Shown: one piece after another, positions 45,901 through 57,077 of the stretch | How the letters are laid out: each line of letters begins with the position of its first letter | How positions within the stretch are numbered: position 1 is the stretch's first letter | Source of the DNA: Conchocele bisecta | Taxonomy: Eukaryota; Mollusca; Bivalvia; Lucinida; Thyasiridae | NCBI GenBank assembly: GCA_029237695.1 | Contig: CM055266.1 | Coordinates: 108,641,370 to 108,705,369 of the forward strand | DNA length: 64,000 nt | Direction: 5' to 3' | Translations under genes and position numbers: made by a program | Notes under the pieces: generated by a model | Seen by the model: only the letters and a program-made list of their open reading frames with translations | What the model was told of the DNA's origin: nothing | Databases searched by the model: none

Positions 45901-46277
45901 ATCTGTAATTCTCCAGTTACAGCCACATTTCACCTTGTCTTTCGAAAGAATGAAAATGTGTTGTGACAGATGTGACCAGACTTGGCAAATTATAAAGTGC
46001 TAATAAGCTTGATGATGAAAAAACAAAAATTATGTACTCCTAAATATAAGTTAGAAATTTATTTGATCAACTAGCTGCACTGCTTGTCGAGCACGAGAAT
46101 AGAGAAGATGTTCAGAAATGATCTGTTATCACCATCATATACCTGTGAGAGGTTTGTGCCATGGTAGAGGATATCGTGGATGGCCTGTGTGTTGAAACTT
46201 TCCTCCACCTTCGTGTATGGTGACACGAGGATATGGGCGAACATCACCACCAAAAACAACGCCTCGATGTACACCAT
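36779..46277 (-). CDS. ALG12: ALG12, dolichyl-P-Man:Man7GlcNAc2-PP-dolichol alpha-1,6-mannosyltransferase, complete, 9 exons
   Basis: The product is an ER membrane mannosyltransferase (GT22 family) that uses dolichyl-phosphate mannose to convert the Man7 to the Man8 lipid-linked oligosaccharide in the ER lumen. Nine exons join to 477 residues plus TGA, close to the human length (488), with all phases consistent. The protein starts [11 protein letters not shown], a first membrane segment, followed by [17 protein letters not shown], the conserved first-lumenal-loop motif of the family with its acidic pair. Further family segments are [69 protein letters not shown] and [15 protein letters not shown]. 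Several hydrophobic segments fit a multi-pass protein. The gene points towards IFT122; the stops are 6.3 kb apart. Intron 5 is U12-type. Confidence 0.97.
37191..37497. mobile_element. R2 MITE, full length
   Basis: In ALG12 intron 8. Confidence 0.85.
37707..37782 (-). CDS. ALG12: ALG12 exon 8 (76 bp)
   Basis: Found by reading the minus strand between exons 7 and 9: acceptor TGTTACAG, donor GGCA|GTAAGT, phase 1 in and 2 out. Encodes (A)[24 protein letters not shown]. The HIDV-AAQTGV-RF stretch is an ALG12 hallmark, which confirms this short exon. Confidence 0.94.
37800..38284. other. ALG12 intron 7, nothing recognised
   Basis: No clear repeat family. Open frames here show no family likeness. 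Confidence 0.45.
38285..38400. repeat. Inverted-arm repeat
   Basis: actcgaaatcatgcagtttg attggccga and tcggccaataaaactttgtg are inverted. Confidence 0.58.
38443..38640. mobile_element. R9 subfamily MITE, right part
   Basis: Has the catcttcttaggtacaaaat end and the ttagagcaaatg...catttgctctgataa hairpin. Part of the end is repeated at 38693-38720. Confidence 0.68.
38888..39128. mobile_element. R8 MITE with extra arm copy
   Basis: The attctgaagtgctgtcaaag segment is present twice on the right arm (about 38996 and 39030). Confidence 0.77.
39175..39418. mobile_element. R7 MITE, full length
   Basis: Nearly identical to 22707-22944, which suggests recent spread. Ends 30 bases before ALG12 exon 7. 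Confidence 0.85.
39448..39617 (-). CDS. ALG12: ALG12 exon 7
   Basis: Acceptor TTATTTCAG, donor ACAG|GTGGGT. Encodes [20 protein letters not shown] and ends [20 protein letters not shown] with GPDT. Confidence 0.95.
39790..39945 (-). repeat. R5 SINE-like repeat
   Basis: Complement of R5 inserted beside an R1 end. Confidence 0.65.
39940..40154. mobile_element. R1 MITE, left end diverged
   Basis: Interior and right end match R1. Isolated R1 ends also occur at 39668-39700 and 39771-39793. Confidence 0.75.
40355..40612. mobile_element. R10 element, palindrome arm deleted
   Basis: Same as 12552-12850, but the left arm stops at tttatcgg and jumps to aaggcctcg; about 53 bases are gone between two cgg triplets. 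Confidence 0.82.
40818..41044 (-). CDS. ALG12: ALG12 exon 6
   Basis: Acceptor GGTCGTCAG, donor CT|GTGAGT with two bases carried over. Encodes [20 protein letters not shown] and [19 protein letters not shown], with the HKE-RF family motif. Confidence 0.96.
41045..41399 (-). other. ALG12: U12-type intron in ALG12 (intron 5)
   Basis: On the minus strand the donor is GTATCCTTTC (41399-41390) and the branch site is aACCTTGAC (41062-41054), about 10 bases before the acceptor AG, matching the CCTTRAC consensus. The intron is 355 bp and holds a partial R1 MITE (about 41081-41190). Confidence 0.92.
41400..41503 (-). CDS. ALG12: ALG12 exon 5 (U12 donor)
   Basis: Acceptor GTTTCAG, donor GGGC|GTATCCTTTC. 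Encodes [20 protein letters not shown] and ends NKSSQWG, one of the most conserved ALG12 stretches. Confidence 0.96.
41575..42020. mobile_element. R6 MITE copies in ALG12 intron 4
   Basis: A fragment (41575-41645) and a full copy (about 41740-42020) whose centre is a near-perfect 45-base palindrome around cggctcataatgagccg. Confidence 0.75.
42078..42272 (-). CDS. ALG12: ALG12 exon 4
   Basis: Acceptor ATGTTACAG, donor CTGG|GTGTGT. A second GT two bases on would break the phase. Encodes [20 protein letters not shown], then [20 protein letters not shown] and ends AGLCML. Confidence 0.94.
42430..43040. other. ALG12 intron 3, nothing recognised
   Basis: AT-rich, no palindrome or coding likeness seen. 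Confidence 0.45.
43042..43316. mobile_element. R3 MITE with duplicated segment
   Basis: The right arm contains the tatgctcaataaat... block twice (about 43150-43245). Confidence 0.78.
43480..43726. mobile_element. R3 MITE, full length
   Basis: In ALG12 intron 3, 160 bases from the other R3 copy. Confidence 0.83.
43829..44002 (-). CDS. ALG12: ALG12 exon 3
   Basis: Acceptor TTTTTCAG, donor CTCG|GTAAGC. Encodes [20 protein letters not shown] and ends [13 protein letters not shown], including a membrane segment. Confidence 0.95.
44341..44555. mobile_element. R6 MITE
   Basis: Full copy 42 bases from ALG12 exon 2. Confidence 0.75.
44597..44729 (-). CDS. ALG12: ALG12 exon 2
   Basis: Acceptor CATTCCAG, donor GCCA|GTAAGT. 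Encodes [20 protein letters not shown] and ends LDKLWAQIA plus one base. Confidence 0.96.
44771..45094. mobile_element. R7 MITE, duplicated interior
   Basis: The tttctctctgtaaatatgtc block occurs twice at 44834-44937. Ends atgcaactcgtt, diverged. Confidence 0.72.
45562..45788. mobile_element. R1 MITE, nearly full length
   Basis: Both ends present, in ALG12 intron 1. Another isolated R1 end lies at about 45903-45932. Confidence 0.8.
46143..46277 (-). CDS. ALG12: ALG12 exon 1, 45 codons
   Basis: ATG at 46277-46275, donor CAG|GTATAT, phase 0 out. The ATG begins the only frame leading into PYTKVEESF, and gives a normal N-terminal length for the family. Confidence 0.93.
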
Positions 46278-46399
46278 CGTGTCTAGTCACTCTTGTCTCA
46301 CACCTGTCTAGTATGGTGATGATTATTACATTAGAATAAAGTAAGAATACAAAAAAGGAAAAAGAATATTAAAAACTAAATTTGCACAAATAAATCTAA

Positions 46400-46482
46400 C
46401 CCAAATTGTTTGTCTGTCTCGCAGGGCGACTGACAAGACTTGTTAGTCGCCCTGCGTTACAGACAGAAAATCTGGGTTAACA
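46400..46482. mobile_element. Short hairpin MITE upstream of ALG12
   Basis: Arms aacccaaattgtttgtctgt...cgcagggcgact and its near complement agtcgccctgcg...ctgggtt form an 80-base palindrome in the presumed leader intron. Confidence 0.7.
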
Positions 46483-46512
46483 TAAATCGTATTTCCATGA
46501 TTTTAAACTCAC

Positions 46513-46538
46513 TGTCAGTCCCCGTCAGAAGCAGGAAG
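46513..46538 (-). other. ALG12: Possible ALG12 5' leader mini-exon
   Basis: On the minus strand a 26-base segment has acceptor TCTGTTTCAG and donor ACA|GTGAGT, and a T-rich acceptor (ATACTAGACAG) lies about 28 bases before the ATG. A spliced leader is plausible but rests on splice-site likeness only. Confidence 0.35.
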
Positions 46539-46539
46539 C

Positions 46540-47985
46540 TGAAACAGAATACAAATTAGCTTCTATGCGGAGTCAAAATGTGTTACATAAATATCTCTGT
46601 GTCTGAGAAACACAGTGATTGAGGTCTGTTCCCGACACCCTATTCCAGTGATAATGAAATGATCAGTTGACATACTCATCGAGAACAATATACTCCCCAT
46701 AATTATTAATTACACAAATATGTGGAAATCAGAAATACAAGTCTCTAAACGACAATTCGGCCGCAAGTAGTCGCTGGTAAACTCTAGCTAGTCTGGGTCA
46801 GTGATGTTCTCGATTAGGACACATCCTAAATTCAGATTTCTAAAATAATGGCTGCCCATCAATTTCTTGCCATTATATTAGCTGCACATTTTCTGCTTTA
46901 TAGGCAACAGGTTGTACTATATCGCTACACCACGATATATAAACAGTAAAAATGTGCGTAATAGCATTTAAGCACACTAAGATATAGAAAAAACCTGCAG
47001 GGTGTCGACATTCTTACTTCGCTATATTGTTATTGAAAGACAATTTTACAATATGACACAAACATATTACCCTAAACTTACCTAATAAAGTGTGTATTCG
47101 CAAAATTCTTAGGTCACTCTTGACAAAGTAGATAGTAAACAAAGAACGCTTCAAACGCACATTTGGAAAGACTACTCCATCATAACTCTTGTGTAATGCA
47201 GTGTAATGAAATGTTATGTCCTCAGTTATATCCTCAGAACTATCTTGCCATATATGCCATATATCATTTATTGGCTACAATATGCGTAGCGGTAATCGGC
47301 TAGCGAGAGCGGAAGTATGACTATTCATTCTAATCATTTATATGCATCGATTTGTAATTTTGTCATGGAATTTATTTTATTTATATGATTTGTGTATTAC
47401 ATGTCTACTATTTACATTCTTTGATAGCTGACATATGCATATTAAAACAAATATTTCATTGTTTGTGCACTATATGATTGTTTGTACCACAAACACTCAA
47501 AGGCCACATGTCGAACACTGGTACCTAGCGGGATCTGGTTAGGGACCGGTACAGTATGACACGGTTAACTGAATACGTTAAGAGAAAGTATTACCGTTCA
47601 AATGTAAAAGTTTGGAAAACGCTTCAATAAAGTATGAATAAACGAAACCCATGGAGTTGCTACAGTGACATCAACTTACACGCTGCCTAAAATGTAGTTT
47701 GTCGACACGAAACAGCTGTCAAATGTCGTCTTAGGTTGTTGTTGTTGTTGTACTTCGTAAAAACCAACCGCTGATTTTCCGGCTCAACCTCTATGCAGTT
47801 TCCATCCTTCATTATAATATACCTAAACTCAATAATTACCTTTACCTTATTTAAAGTACCCAACAACTGATGGTGTTTGGTTAAGACCATTAGGATTGGC
47901 ATTATCTGTCAGATTGTGCCGCTGGTCACAAAATATGCCTGCCGAGGGACTGATTGACAGAAAGCAGTTGGAGGAATTGATACCC
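46540..47985 (-). promoter_or_regulatory. Upstream region of ALG12
   Basis: No further exon was recognised. The ALG12 promoter should lie here or nearer the ATG, but no TATA box or initiator can be assigned. A short ttgttgttgttg run lies at 47738. Confidence 0.3.
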
Positions 47986-47989
47986 TATA

Positions 47990-48110
47990 CAGAACTGTAT
48001 GCAGGAATGTGTAGAACAAGAGTTGTCAAAAGACAACAAAGCTCGCCTGTTGGCAGCCTTCACTCAAACTTGGCACAGTTGCATAAAAAAACATGAATAT
48101 TATATAACTT
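47990..48110 (+). mobile_element. Probable left end of the type 1 tandem-core array
   Basis: gaacaagagttgtcaaaaga caacaaagctcgcctgttgg cagcc contains a gttgtc/gacaac hairpin. Its gctcgcc..tggcagcc part resembles the type 2 left end at 48962. The first gaccttgacc unit follows. Confidence 0.5.
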
Positions 48111-48961
48111 GACCTTGGGTTAAGGAGCGTGCGGTGGACCTTGACATTGGGGTCAGTAGTGCAAGGTGGGTCGTGGGTTTGCTATAGCATAATATAGAAT
48201 ATTAAGTTAAGTTTATGAACGCACTAAGTTGGTGATTTTCTACAGCATGATAGCTATTCACATGAGGAATGCATGTATGAATGTGCTAAGTTTGTGACCT
48301 TGACCTTGGGGAAAGGGGGGGGGGGGTTGGGGGGTGGTGGGTCATGGATTTGCTGTAGCACAATAGAAGATCATCAGATGAATGCATGTATGCAATATCA
48401 ATATATATATATATATCAAGTGTTCCCTGTAAAGAAACAGAAGTTACACAACGTTTACCCCAACGTTAAGTTTATGAACATGCTAAGATTGTGACCTTGA
48501 CCTTGTGGTAAGGGTTGGGTGGTGGGTTGTGGATTTGATACAGCATGATAGAGGGTCATCTGTGGAATGCATGTATGAAGTATCAAGGTGTTCCATGAAA
48601 GGAAACAGATGTTATAAGACATTTACCACAACGTTAAGTTTATGAATGTGCTAAGTTTGTGACCTTCACCTTGGGGAAATGCGTGGGAGGTGGGTCACGG
48701 ATTTGCTATAGCACAATAGAGTATCATCAGATGAATGCATGTATGCAATATGAAGATATTCCCTGTAAATAAACAGAAGTTACATAACATTTAACCCAAC
48801 GTTAAGTTTATGCATGAGCTAGGTTTGTGACCTTGACCTTAGGGTAAGGGTTGGGTGGTGGGTGGTGGGTGGTGGATTTGCTACAGCATGATAGAGGGAT
48901 AGAGGGTCATCAGAGGAATGCATGTATGAAATATCAAGGCGTTCCATGAAAGACTAGAAAT

Positions 48962-50452
48962 GTGGCCTGTCGGCACACGAATGCCCCCGCTGGCAGCCAA
49001 AGAAAACGAGGCATATTTGATTATAAGCCATTTACCCGAGCGTTAAGGTTTCGAACACACCAAGTCTGTGACCTTGACCCTGGGCTTAGCGGGGGCGGGA
49101 CGAATGTGGATTTGTCACAGGGCGGTAGAGGACCATTGGAGCAATGCGTGTGTGAAATGTGAAGCAGATCCGAGCAAGGAAACAGAAATTATAAGCCATT
49201 TACCCAGCGTTAAGGTTTCGAAAGCACCAAGTCTGTGACCTTGACCCTGGTCTTAGCGGGGGCGGGATAAATGTGGATTTGTCACAGGGCGGTAGAGGAC
49301 CATTGGAGCAATGCGTGTGTGAAATGTGAAGCAGATCCGAGCAAGGAAACAGAAATTATAAGCCATTTACCCAGCGTTAAGGTTTCGAAAGCACCAAGTC
49401 TGTGACCTTGACCCTGGGCTTAGCGGGGGCAGGACGAATGTGGATTTGTCACAGGGCGGTAGAGGACCATTGGAGCAATGCGTGTGTGAAATGAGAAGCA
49501 GATCCGAGCAAGGAAACAGAAATTATAAGCCATTTACCCAGCGTTAAGGTTTCGAAAGCACCAAGTCTGTGACCTTGACCCTGGGCTTAGCGGGGGCAGC
49601 ACGAATGTGGATTTGTCACAGGGCGGTAGAGGACCATTGGAGCAATGCGTGTGTGAAATGTGAAGCAGATCCGAGCAAGGAAACAGAAATTATAAGCCAT
49701 TTACCCAGCGTTAAGGTTTCGAAAGCACCAAGTCTGTGACCTTGACCCTGGGCTTAGCGGGGGCGGGACGAATGTGGATTTGTCACTGGGCGGTAGAGGA
49801 CCATAAGAGCAATGCGTGTGTGAAATGTGAAGCAGATCTGAGCAAGGAAACAGAAATTATAAGCCATTTACCCAGCGTTAAGGTTTCGAAAGCACCAAGT
49901 CTGTGACCTTGACCCTGGGCTTAGCGGGCGGGACGAATGTGGATTTGTCACAGGGCGTAGTGGACCATTGGAGCAATGCGTGTGTGAAATGTGAAGCAGA
50001 TCCGAGCAAGGAAACAGAAATTATAAGCCATTTACCCAGCGTTAAGGTTTCGAAAGCACCAAGTCTGTGACCTTGACCCTGGGCTTAGCGGGGCGGGACG
50101 AATGTGGATTTGTCACAGGGCGGTAGAGGACCATTGGAGCAATGCGTGTGTGAAATGTGAAGCAGATCCGAGCAAGGAAACAGAAATTATAAGCCATTTA
50201 CCCAGCGTTAAGGTTTCGAAAGCACCAAGTCTGTGACCTTGACCCTGGGCTTAGCAGGGGCGGGACGAATGTGGATTTGTCACAGGCGGTAGAGGACCAT
50301 TGGAGCAATGCGTGTGTGAAATGTGAAGCAGATCCGAGCAAGGAAACAGAAATTATAAGCCATTTACCCAGCGTTAAGGTTTCGGGACGTACGTACGTAC
50401 GAACGCCGGTAACACTATATGCCCCCCTCACCATTCGGTGGCGGGGGCATAA
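48962..50452 (+). mobile_element. Type 2 tandem-core element, copy 1 (eight to nine cores)
   Basis: Left end tggcctgtcggcacacgaat gcccccgctggcagcc. Cores with period 167 at about 49192, 49358, 49527 and on. Right end gggacgtacgtacgtacgaa cgccgg then tatgcccccctcaccattcg gtggcgggggcata, a hairpin. TGCCCCCGC (left) and GCGGGGGCA (right) are subterminal inverted repeats. Confidence 0.82.
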
Positions 50453-51680
50453 AAACAGATGTTATAAGACATTTACCCCAACGTTAAGTTTATGAATGTG
50501 CTAGGTTTGGGACCTTGACCTTGGGATAAGGGTTGGGTGGTGAGTCGTGGATTTGCTACAGCATGATAGAGGGTCATCTGAGGAATGCATGTATGAACTA
50601 TCAGGGAGTTACATAGAAGAAAACAGATGTTATAAGACATTTACCCCAACGTTAAGTTTATGAATGTGCTAAGTTTGTGACCTTGACCTTGGGGTAAGGG
50701 ATAGGCGGTGGGTCATGGATTTGCTATAGCACGATAGAGTATCATCAGATGAATGTATGTATGAAATATCAAGGCGTTCTATGGAAGGAAACAGATGTTA
50801 TAAGACATTTACCCCAACGTAAAGTTTATGAATGTGCTATGTTTGTGACATTGACCTTGGGGAAAGGGGGTGGGGGTGGGTCATGGATTTGCTATAGCAC
50901 AATAGAGTATCATCATATGAATGCATGTATGAAATATCAAGGCGTTCCCTGTAAAGAAACAAGTTATAAAAATACATTTACTCCAACGTTAAATTTATGA
51001 TGTTGATCTTGGGAAAGGGGAAATGGTGGTGGTGGTGGTCATGGATTTGCTGTAGCACAATAGAAGATCATCAGATGAATGCATGTATGCAATATCAATA
51101 TATATATATATATCAAGCGTTCCCTGTAAAGAAACAGAAGTTACACAACGTTTACCCCAACGTTAAGTTTATGAAACATGCTAAGATTGTGACCTTGACC
51201 TTGTGGTAAGGGTTGGGTGGTGGGTTGTGGATTTGATACAGCATGATAGAGGGTCATCTGAGGAATGCATGTATGAAGTATCAAGGTGTTCCATGAAAGG
51301 AAACAGATGTAAGACTTTACCACAACTGTTATAAGACATTTACCACAACGTTAAGTTTATGAATGTGCTAAGTTTGTGACCTTCACCCTTGGGGGAAAAT
51401 GCGTGGGAGGTGGGTCACGGATTTGCTATAAAAGCACAATAGAGTATCATCAGATGAACAGTATGCAATATGAAGATATTCCCTGGTAAATAAACAGAAG
51501 TTACATAACATTTAACCCAACGTTAAGTTTATGCATGAGCTAGGTTTGTGACCTTGACCTTAGGGTAAGGGTTGGGTGGTGGGTGGTGGGTGGTGGATTT
51601 GCTACAGCATGATAGAGGGATAGAGGGTCATCAGAGGAATGCATGTATGAAATATCAAGGCGTTCCATGAAAGACTAGAA

Positions 51681-52728
51681 ATGTGGCCTGTCGGCACACG
51701 AATTCCCCCGCTGGCAGCCAAAGAAAACGAGGCAATATTGATTTATAAGCCAGATTTACCGAGTGTTTTTAAGGTTCGAACACCCAAGTCTGTGACCTTG
51801 ACCCTGGGCTTAGCTGGTGGGGGGCGGGACGAATGTGGGATTTGTCACAGGGCGGGGTAGAGGACCATTGGAGAAATGAGTTTGTGTGAATGTGAAGCAG
51901 ATCCGAGCAGAAGGAAAATAGGAAATTATAAGCCATTTACCCAGCGTTAAGGTTTCGGAAAGCACCAAGTCTGTGACCTTGGACCATGGTTCTTAGCGGT
52001 GGGCGGGGTGATTAAATGTGGATTTGTCACAGGGCGGTAGAGGACCATTGGAGCAATGAGTGTGTGAAATGTGAAGCAGATCCGAGCTAGGGAAACTGAA
52101 ATTATAAGCCATTTACCTGCGTTAAGGTTCGACGAAAGCCCAAGCTGTGACCTTTGACCCTGGGCTTAGCGGGGGCGGGTCGAATGTGGATTTGTCACAG
52201 GGCGGTTAGTAGGACCATTGGGAGCAATGCGTGTGTTGAAATGTGACGCAGATCCGAGCAAGGAAACAGAAATTATAAGCCATTTACCCAGCGTTAAGGT
52301 TTCCGAAAGCACCAAGTCTGTGACTTGACCCTGGGCTTGCGGGGGCATCCAAATGTGGATTGTCACGGGCGGTAGAGGGACCTTGGGAGCAATGCGTGTG
52401 TGAAATGTGAAGCAGATCCGAGCAAGGAAAACAGAAATTTTATAAGGCCATTTACCAGCGTTAAGAGTTTCGAAAGCCACCATGTCTGTGACCTTGACTG
52501 GGCTTAGCAGGGGCGGGACGAATGTGGATTTGTCACAGGGCTGGTATTGCAGAGGGACATTGGTGCAAATGGTGTTGAGAAATGTGATGCTGATCCGAGC
52601 AAGGGGAAACAGAAAATTTTAAGCATTTACCAAGCGTTTAAGGTTTCGGGAACGTACGTACGTACGAACGCCGGTTACAATATATGCCCCCCCTCACCAT
52701 TCGGTGGCCGGGGGCATAAAAACAGATG
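51681..52728 (+). mobile_element. Type 2 element, copy 2 (about five cores, many indels)
   Basis: Same ends as copy 1, with frequent one-base insertions and losses (e.g. gaccttggaccatggttctt, cggtgggcggggtg). Confidence 0.78.
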
Positions 52729-53954
52729 TTATAAGACATTTACCCCAAGTTAAGTTTATTGAATGTGATAGGGTTTGGGACCTTGACCTTGGGGTAAGGG
52801 CTTGGGTTGTAGGTGAGTCGTGGATTTGCTACAGCATGATGAGGGTCATATGAGGAATGCATGTATGAACTATATGGAGTTACATAGAAGAAAACAGATG
52901 TTATAGACATTTACCCCAACGTTAAGTTTATGAATGTGCTAAGTTTGTGACCTTGACCTTGGGGTAAGGGATAGGCGGTGGGTCATGGATTTGCTATAGC
53001 ACGATAGAGTATCATCAGATGAATGTATGTATGAAATATCAAGGCGTTCTATGGAAGGAAACAGATGTTATAAGACATTTACCCCAACGTAAAGTTTATG
53101 AATGTGCTATGTTTGTGACATTGACCTTGGGGAAAGGGGTGGGGGTGGGTCATGGATTTGCTATAGCACAATAGAGTATCATCATATGAATGCATGTATG
53201 AAATATCAAGGCGTTCCCTGTAAAGAAACAGAAGTTATAAAAATACATTTACTCCAACGTTAAATTTATGATGTTGATCTTGGGGAAAGGGGGAGGTGGT
53301 GGGGGGGGGGGGGGGGGGGGGGTGGTGGGTCATGGATTTGCTGTAGCACAATAGAGCTCATCAGATGAATGCATGATGCAATATCAATATATATATATAT
53401 ATCAAGCGTTCCCTGTAAAGAAACAGAAGTTACACAACGTTTACCCCACGTTAAGTTATGAACATGCTAAGTTGTGACCTTGACCTTGTGGTAAGGGTTG
53501 GGTGGTGGGTTGTGGATTTGATACAGCATGATAGAGGGTCATCTGAGGAATGCATGTATGAAGTATCAAGGTGTTCCATGAAAGGAAAACAGATGTTATA
53601 AAACATTTACCCACAACGTAAGTTTATGAATGTGCTAAGGTTTGTGAACTTCACCTTGGGGAAATGCGTGGGAGGTGGGTCACCGGATTTGCTATAGCAC
53701 AATGAGTAACATCAGATGAATGCAATGTATGCAATATGAAGATATTCCCCTGTAAAATAAACAGAAGTTACATAACATTTAAACCCAACGTTAAGTTTAT
53801 GCATGAGCTAGGTTTGTGACCTTGGACCTTAGGGTAAGGGTTGGGTGGTGGGGGTGGTGGGTGGTGGATTTGCTACAGCATGATAAAGAGGGATAAGAGG
53901 GTCATCAGAGGATGCTGATATGAAATATCAAGGCGTTCCATGAAAGACTGAAAT

Positions 53955-54970
53955 GTGGCCTGTCGGCACATCGAATTCCCCGCTGGTGGCAGCCAAAGAA
54001 AACGAGGCATATTTGATTATAAAGCCATTTACCCGAGTGTTAAGGTTTTTCGAACACACCAAGTCTGTGACCTTGACCCTGGGCTTAGCGGGGGCGGGAC
54101 GAATGTGGATTTGTCACAGGGCGGTAGAGGACCATTGGAGCAATGCGTGAGTGAAAATGTGAAGCAGATCCGAGCAAGGAAAAAAACAGAAATTATAAGC
54201 CATTTACCAGCGTTAGGTTTCGAAAGCACCAAGTCTGTGACCTTGACCCTTGGTCTTAGCGGGGGCGGGATAAATGTGGATTTGTCCACAGGGCAGGTAG
54301 AGGACCATTGGAGCAATGCGTGTGTGAAATGTGAAAGCAGATCCGAGCAAGGAAAACAGAAAATTATAAGCCATTTACCCAGCGTTAAGGTTTCGAAGCA
54401 CCAAGTCTGTGACCTTGACCTGGGCTTAGCGGGGGCGGGGGGGACGAATTGTGGATTTTGTCACAGGGCGGTAGAGGACCATTTGGAGAATGCTGTGTGA
54501 AATGTGAAGCAGATCCGAGCAAGGAAACGAAATTATAAAGCCATTTACCCAGCGTTTAAGGTTCGAAAGCACCAAGTCTGTGACCTTGACCCTGGGGCTT
54601 AGCGGGGGCAGCACAAATGTGGATTTGTCACAGGGCGGGTAGAGGACCATTGGAGCAAGCGTGTGTGAAATGTGAAGCAGATCCGAGCAAAGGAAACAGA
54701 AAATTATAAGCCATTTACCCAGCGTTAAGGTTTCGAAAGCACCAAGTCTGTGACCTTGACCCTGGGCTTAGCAGGGCGGGACGAATGTGGATTTGTCCAC
54801 AGGGCGGTAGAGGACCATTGGAGCAATGCGTGTGTGAAATGTGAAGCAGATCGAGCAAGGAAACAGAAATTATAGCCATTTTACCCAGCGTTAAAGGTTT
54901 CGGGACGTACGTACGTACGAACGCCGGTAACACTATATGCCCCCCTCACCATTCGGTGGCGGGGGGCATA
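53955..54970 (+). mobile_element. Type 2 element, copy 3 (about five cores, indel-rich)
   Basis: Left end carries an extra t (cacatcgaattcccc). Right end has an extra g in the hairpin. Confidence 0.78.
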
Positions 54971-56235
54971 AAAACAGTGTTTATAAGAACATTTACCCCA
55001 ACGTTAAGTTTATGAATGTGCTAGGTTTGGGGACCTTGACTTGGGGGATAAGGGTTTGGGTGGTGAGTCGTGGATTTGCTACAGCATGATTAGAGGGTCA
55101 TCTGAGGAAATGCATGTATGAACTATCAGGGAGTTACATAGAGAAAACAGATGTTATAAAAAAAGACATTTACCCCAACGTTAAGGTTTTATGAATGTGC
55201 TAAGTTTGTGACCTTGACCTTGGGTAAGGGATAGGCGGTGGGTCAAGGATTTGCTAGCACGATAGAGTATCATCAGATGAATGTATGTATGAAATATCAA
55301 GGCGTTCTATGGAAGGAAACAGAATGTTATAAGACATTTACCCCAACGTAAAGTTTATGATGTGCTATGTTTTGTGACATTGACCTTGGTTGGGGGAAAG
55401 GGGTGGGGGTGGTCATGGATTTGCTATAGCACAATAGAGTATCATCATATGAATGCATGTATGAAATATCAAGGCGTTCCCTGTAAAGAAAACAGAAGTT
55501 TAAAAAATACATTTACTCCAACGTTAAATTATGATGTTGATCTTGGGGAAAGGGGTGGGGGGGGGGGGGGGTGGTGGGGGGGGGGGGGTGGTGGGTCATG
55601 GATTTGCTGTAGCACAATAGAAGATCATCAGATGAATGCATGTATGCAATATCAATATATATATATATCAAGCGTCCCTGTAAGAAAACAGAAAGTTACA
55701 CAACGTTTACCCCAACGTTAAGTTTTATGAACATGCTAGATTGTGACCTTGACCTTGTGGTAAGGGTTTGGGTGGTGGGTTGTGGATTTTGATACAGCAT
55801 GATAGAGGGGACATCTGAGGAATGCATGTATGAAGTATCAAGGTGTTCCATGGAAAGGAAACAGATGTTATAAGACATTTACCACAACGTTTAAGTTTAT
55901 GAATGTGCTAAGTTTGTTGAACTTCACCTTGGGGAAATGCGTGGGAGGTGGGTCACGGATTTGCTATAGCACAATAGAGTATCATCAGAGAATGCATGTA
56001 TGCAATATGAAGATATTCCCTGTAAATAAACAGAAGTTACATAACATTTACCCAACGTTAAGTTTTATGCATGAGCTAGGTTTGTGACCTTGACCTTAGG
56101 GTAAGGGGGGGGGGGTTTTTTTTTGGGTGGGTGGTGGTGGTGGTGGATTTGCTACAGCATGATAGAGGGATAGAGGGTCATCAGAGGAATGCATGTATGA
56201 AATATCAAGGCGTTCCATAAAGGACTAGAAAAATG

Positions 56236-57077
56236 TGGCCTGTCGGCACACGAATTCCCCCGCTGGCAGCCAAAGAAAACGAGGCATATTTGATTATAAG
56301 CCACATTTACCCGAGTGTTAAGGTTCGAACCACACAAAGTCGTGACCTTGACCCTGGGCTTAGCGGGGCGGGACGAATGTGGATTTGTCACAGGGCGGTA
56401 GAAGGACCATTGGAGCAATGCGTGTGTGAAATGTGAAGCAGATCCGAGCAAGGGAAACAGAAAATATAAGCCATTTTACCCAGCGTTAAGGTTTCGAAAA
56501 GCACCAAGTCTGTGACCTTGACCCTGGTCTTAGGGCGGGGGCGGGATATAATGTGGATTTGTCACAGGGCGGTAGAGGACCATTGGAGCAATGCGTGTGT
56601 GAAATGTGAAGCAGATCCGAGCAAGGGAAACAGAAATTATAAGCCATTTACCCAGCGTTAAGGTTTCGAAAGCACCAAGTCTGTGACTTGACCCTGGGCT
56701 TAGCGGGGGCGGGACGAATGTGGATTTGTCACAGGGCGGTAGAGGGACCATTGGAGCAAATGCGTGTGTTGAAATGTGAAGCAGATCCGAGCAAGGAAAC
56801 AGAAATTAAATAAGCCATTTACCCAGCGTTAAGGTTTCGAAAGCACCAAGTCTGTGACCTTGACCCTGGGCTTAGCGGCAGCACAAATGTGGATTTGTCA
56901 CAGGGCGGTAGAGGACCATTGGAGCAATGCGTGTGTGAAATGTGAAGCAGATTCCGAGCAAGGAAACAGAAATTATAAAGCCATTTTACCCAGCGTTAAG
57001 GTTTCGGGACGTACGTACGTACGGACGCCGGTAACACTATAGCCCCCTCACCATTCGGTGGCGGGGGTTGGGGGCAT
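56236..57077 (+). mobile_element. Type 2 element, copy 4 (about four cores)
   Basis: The right end has acggacgcc in place of acgaacgcc and an inserted ttgggg beside the hairpin. Confidence 0.78.
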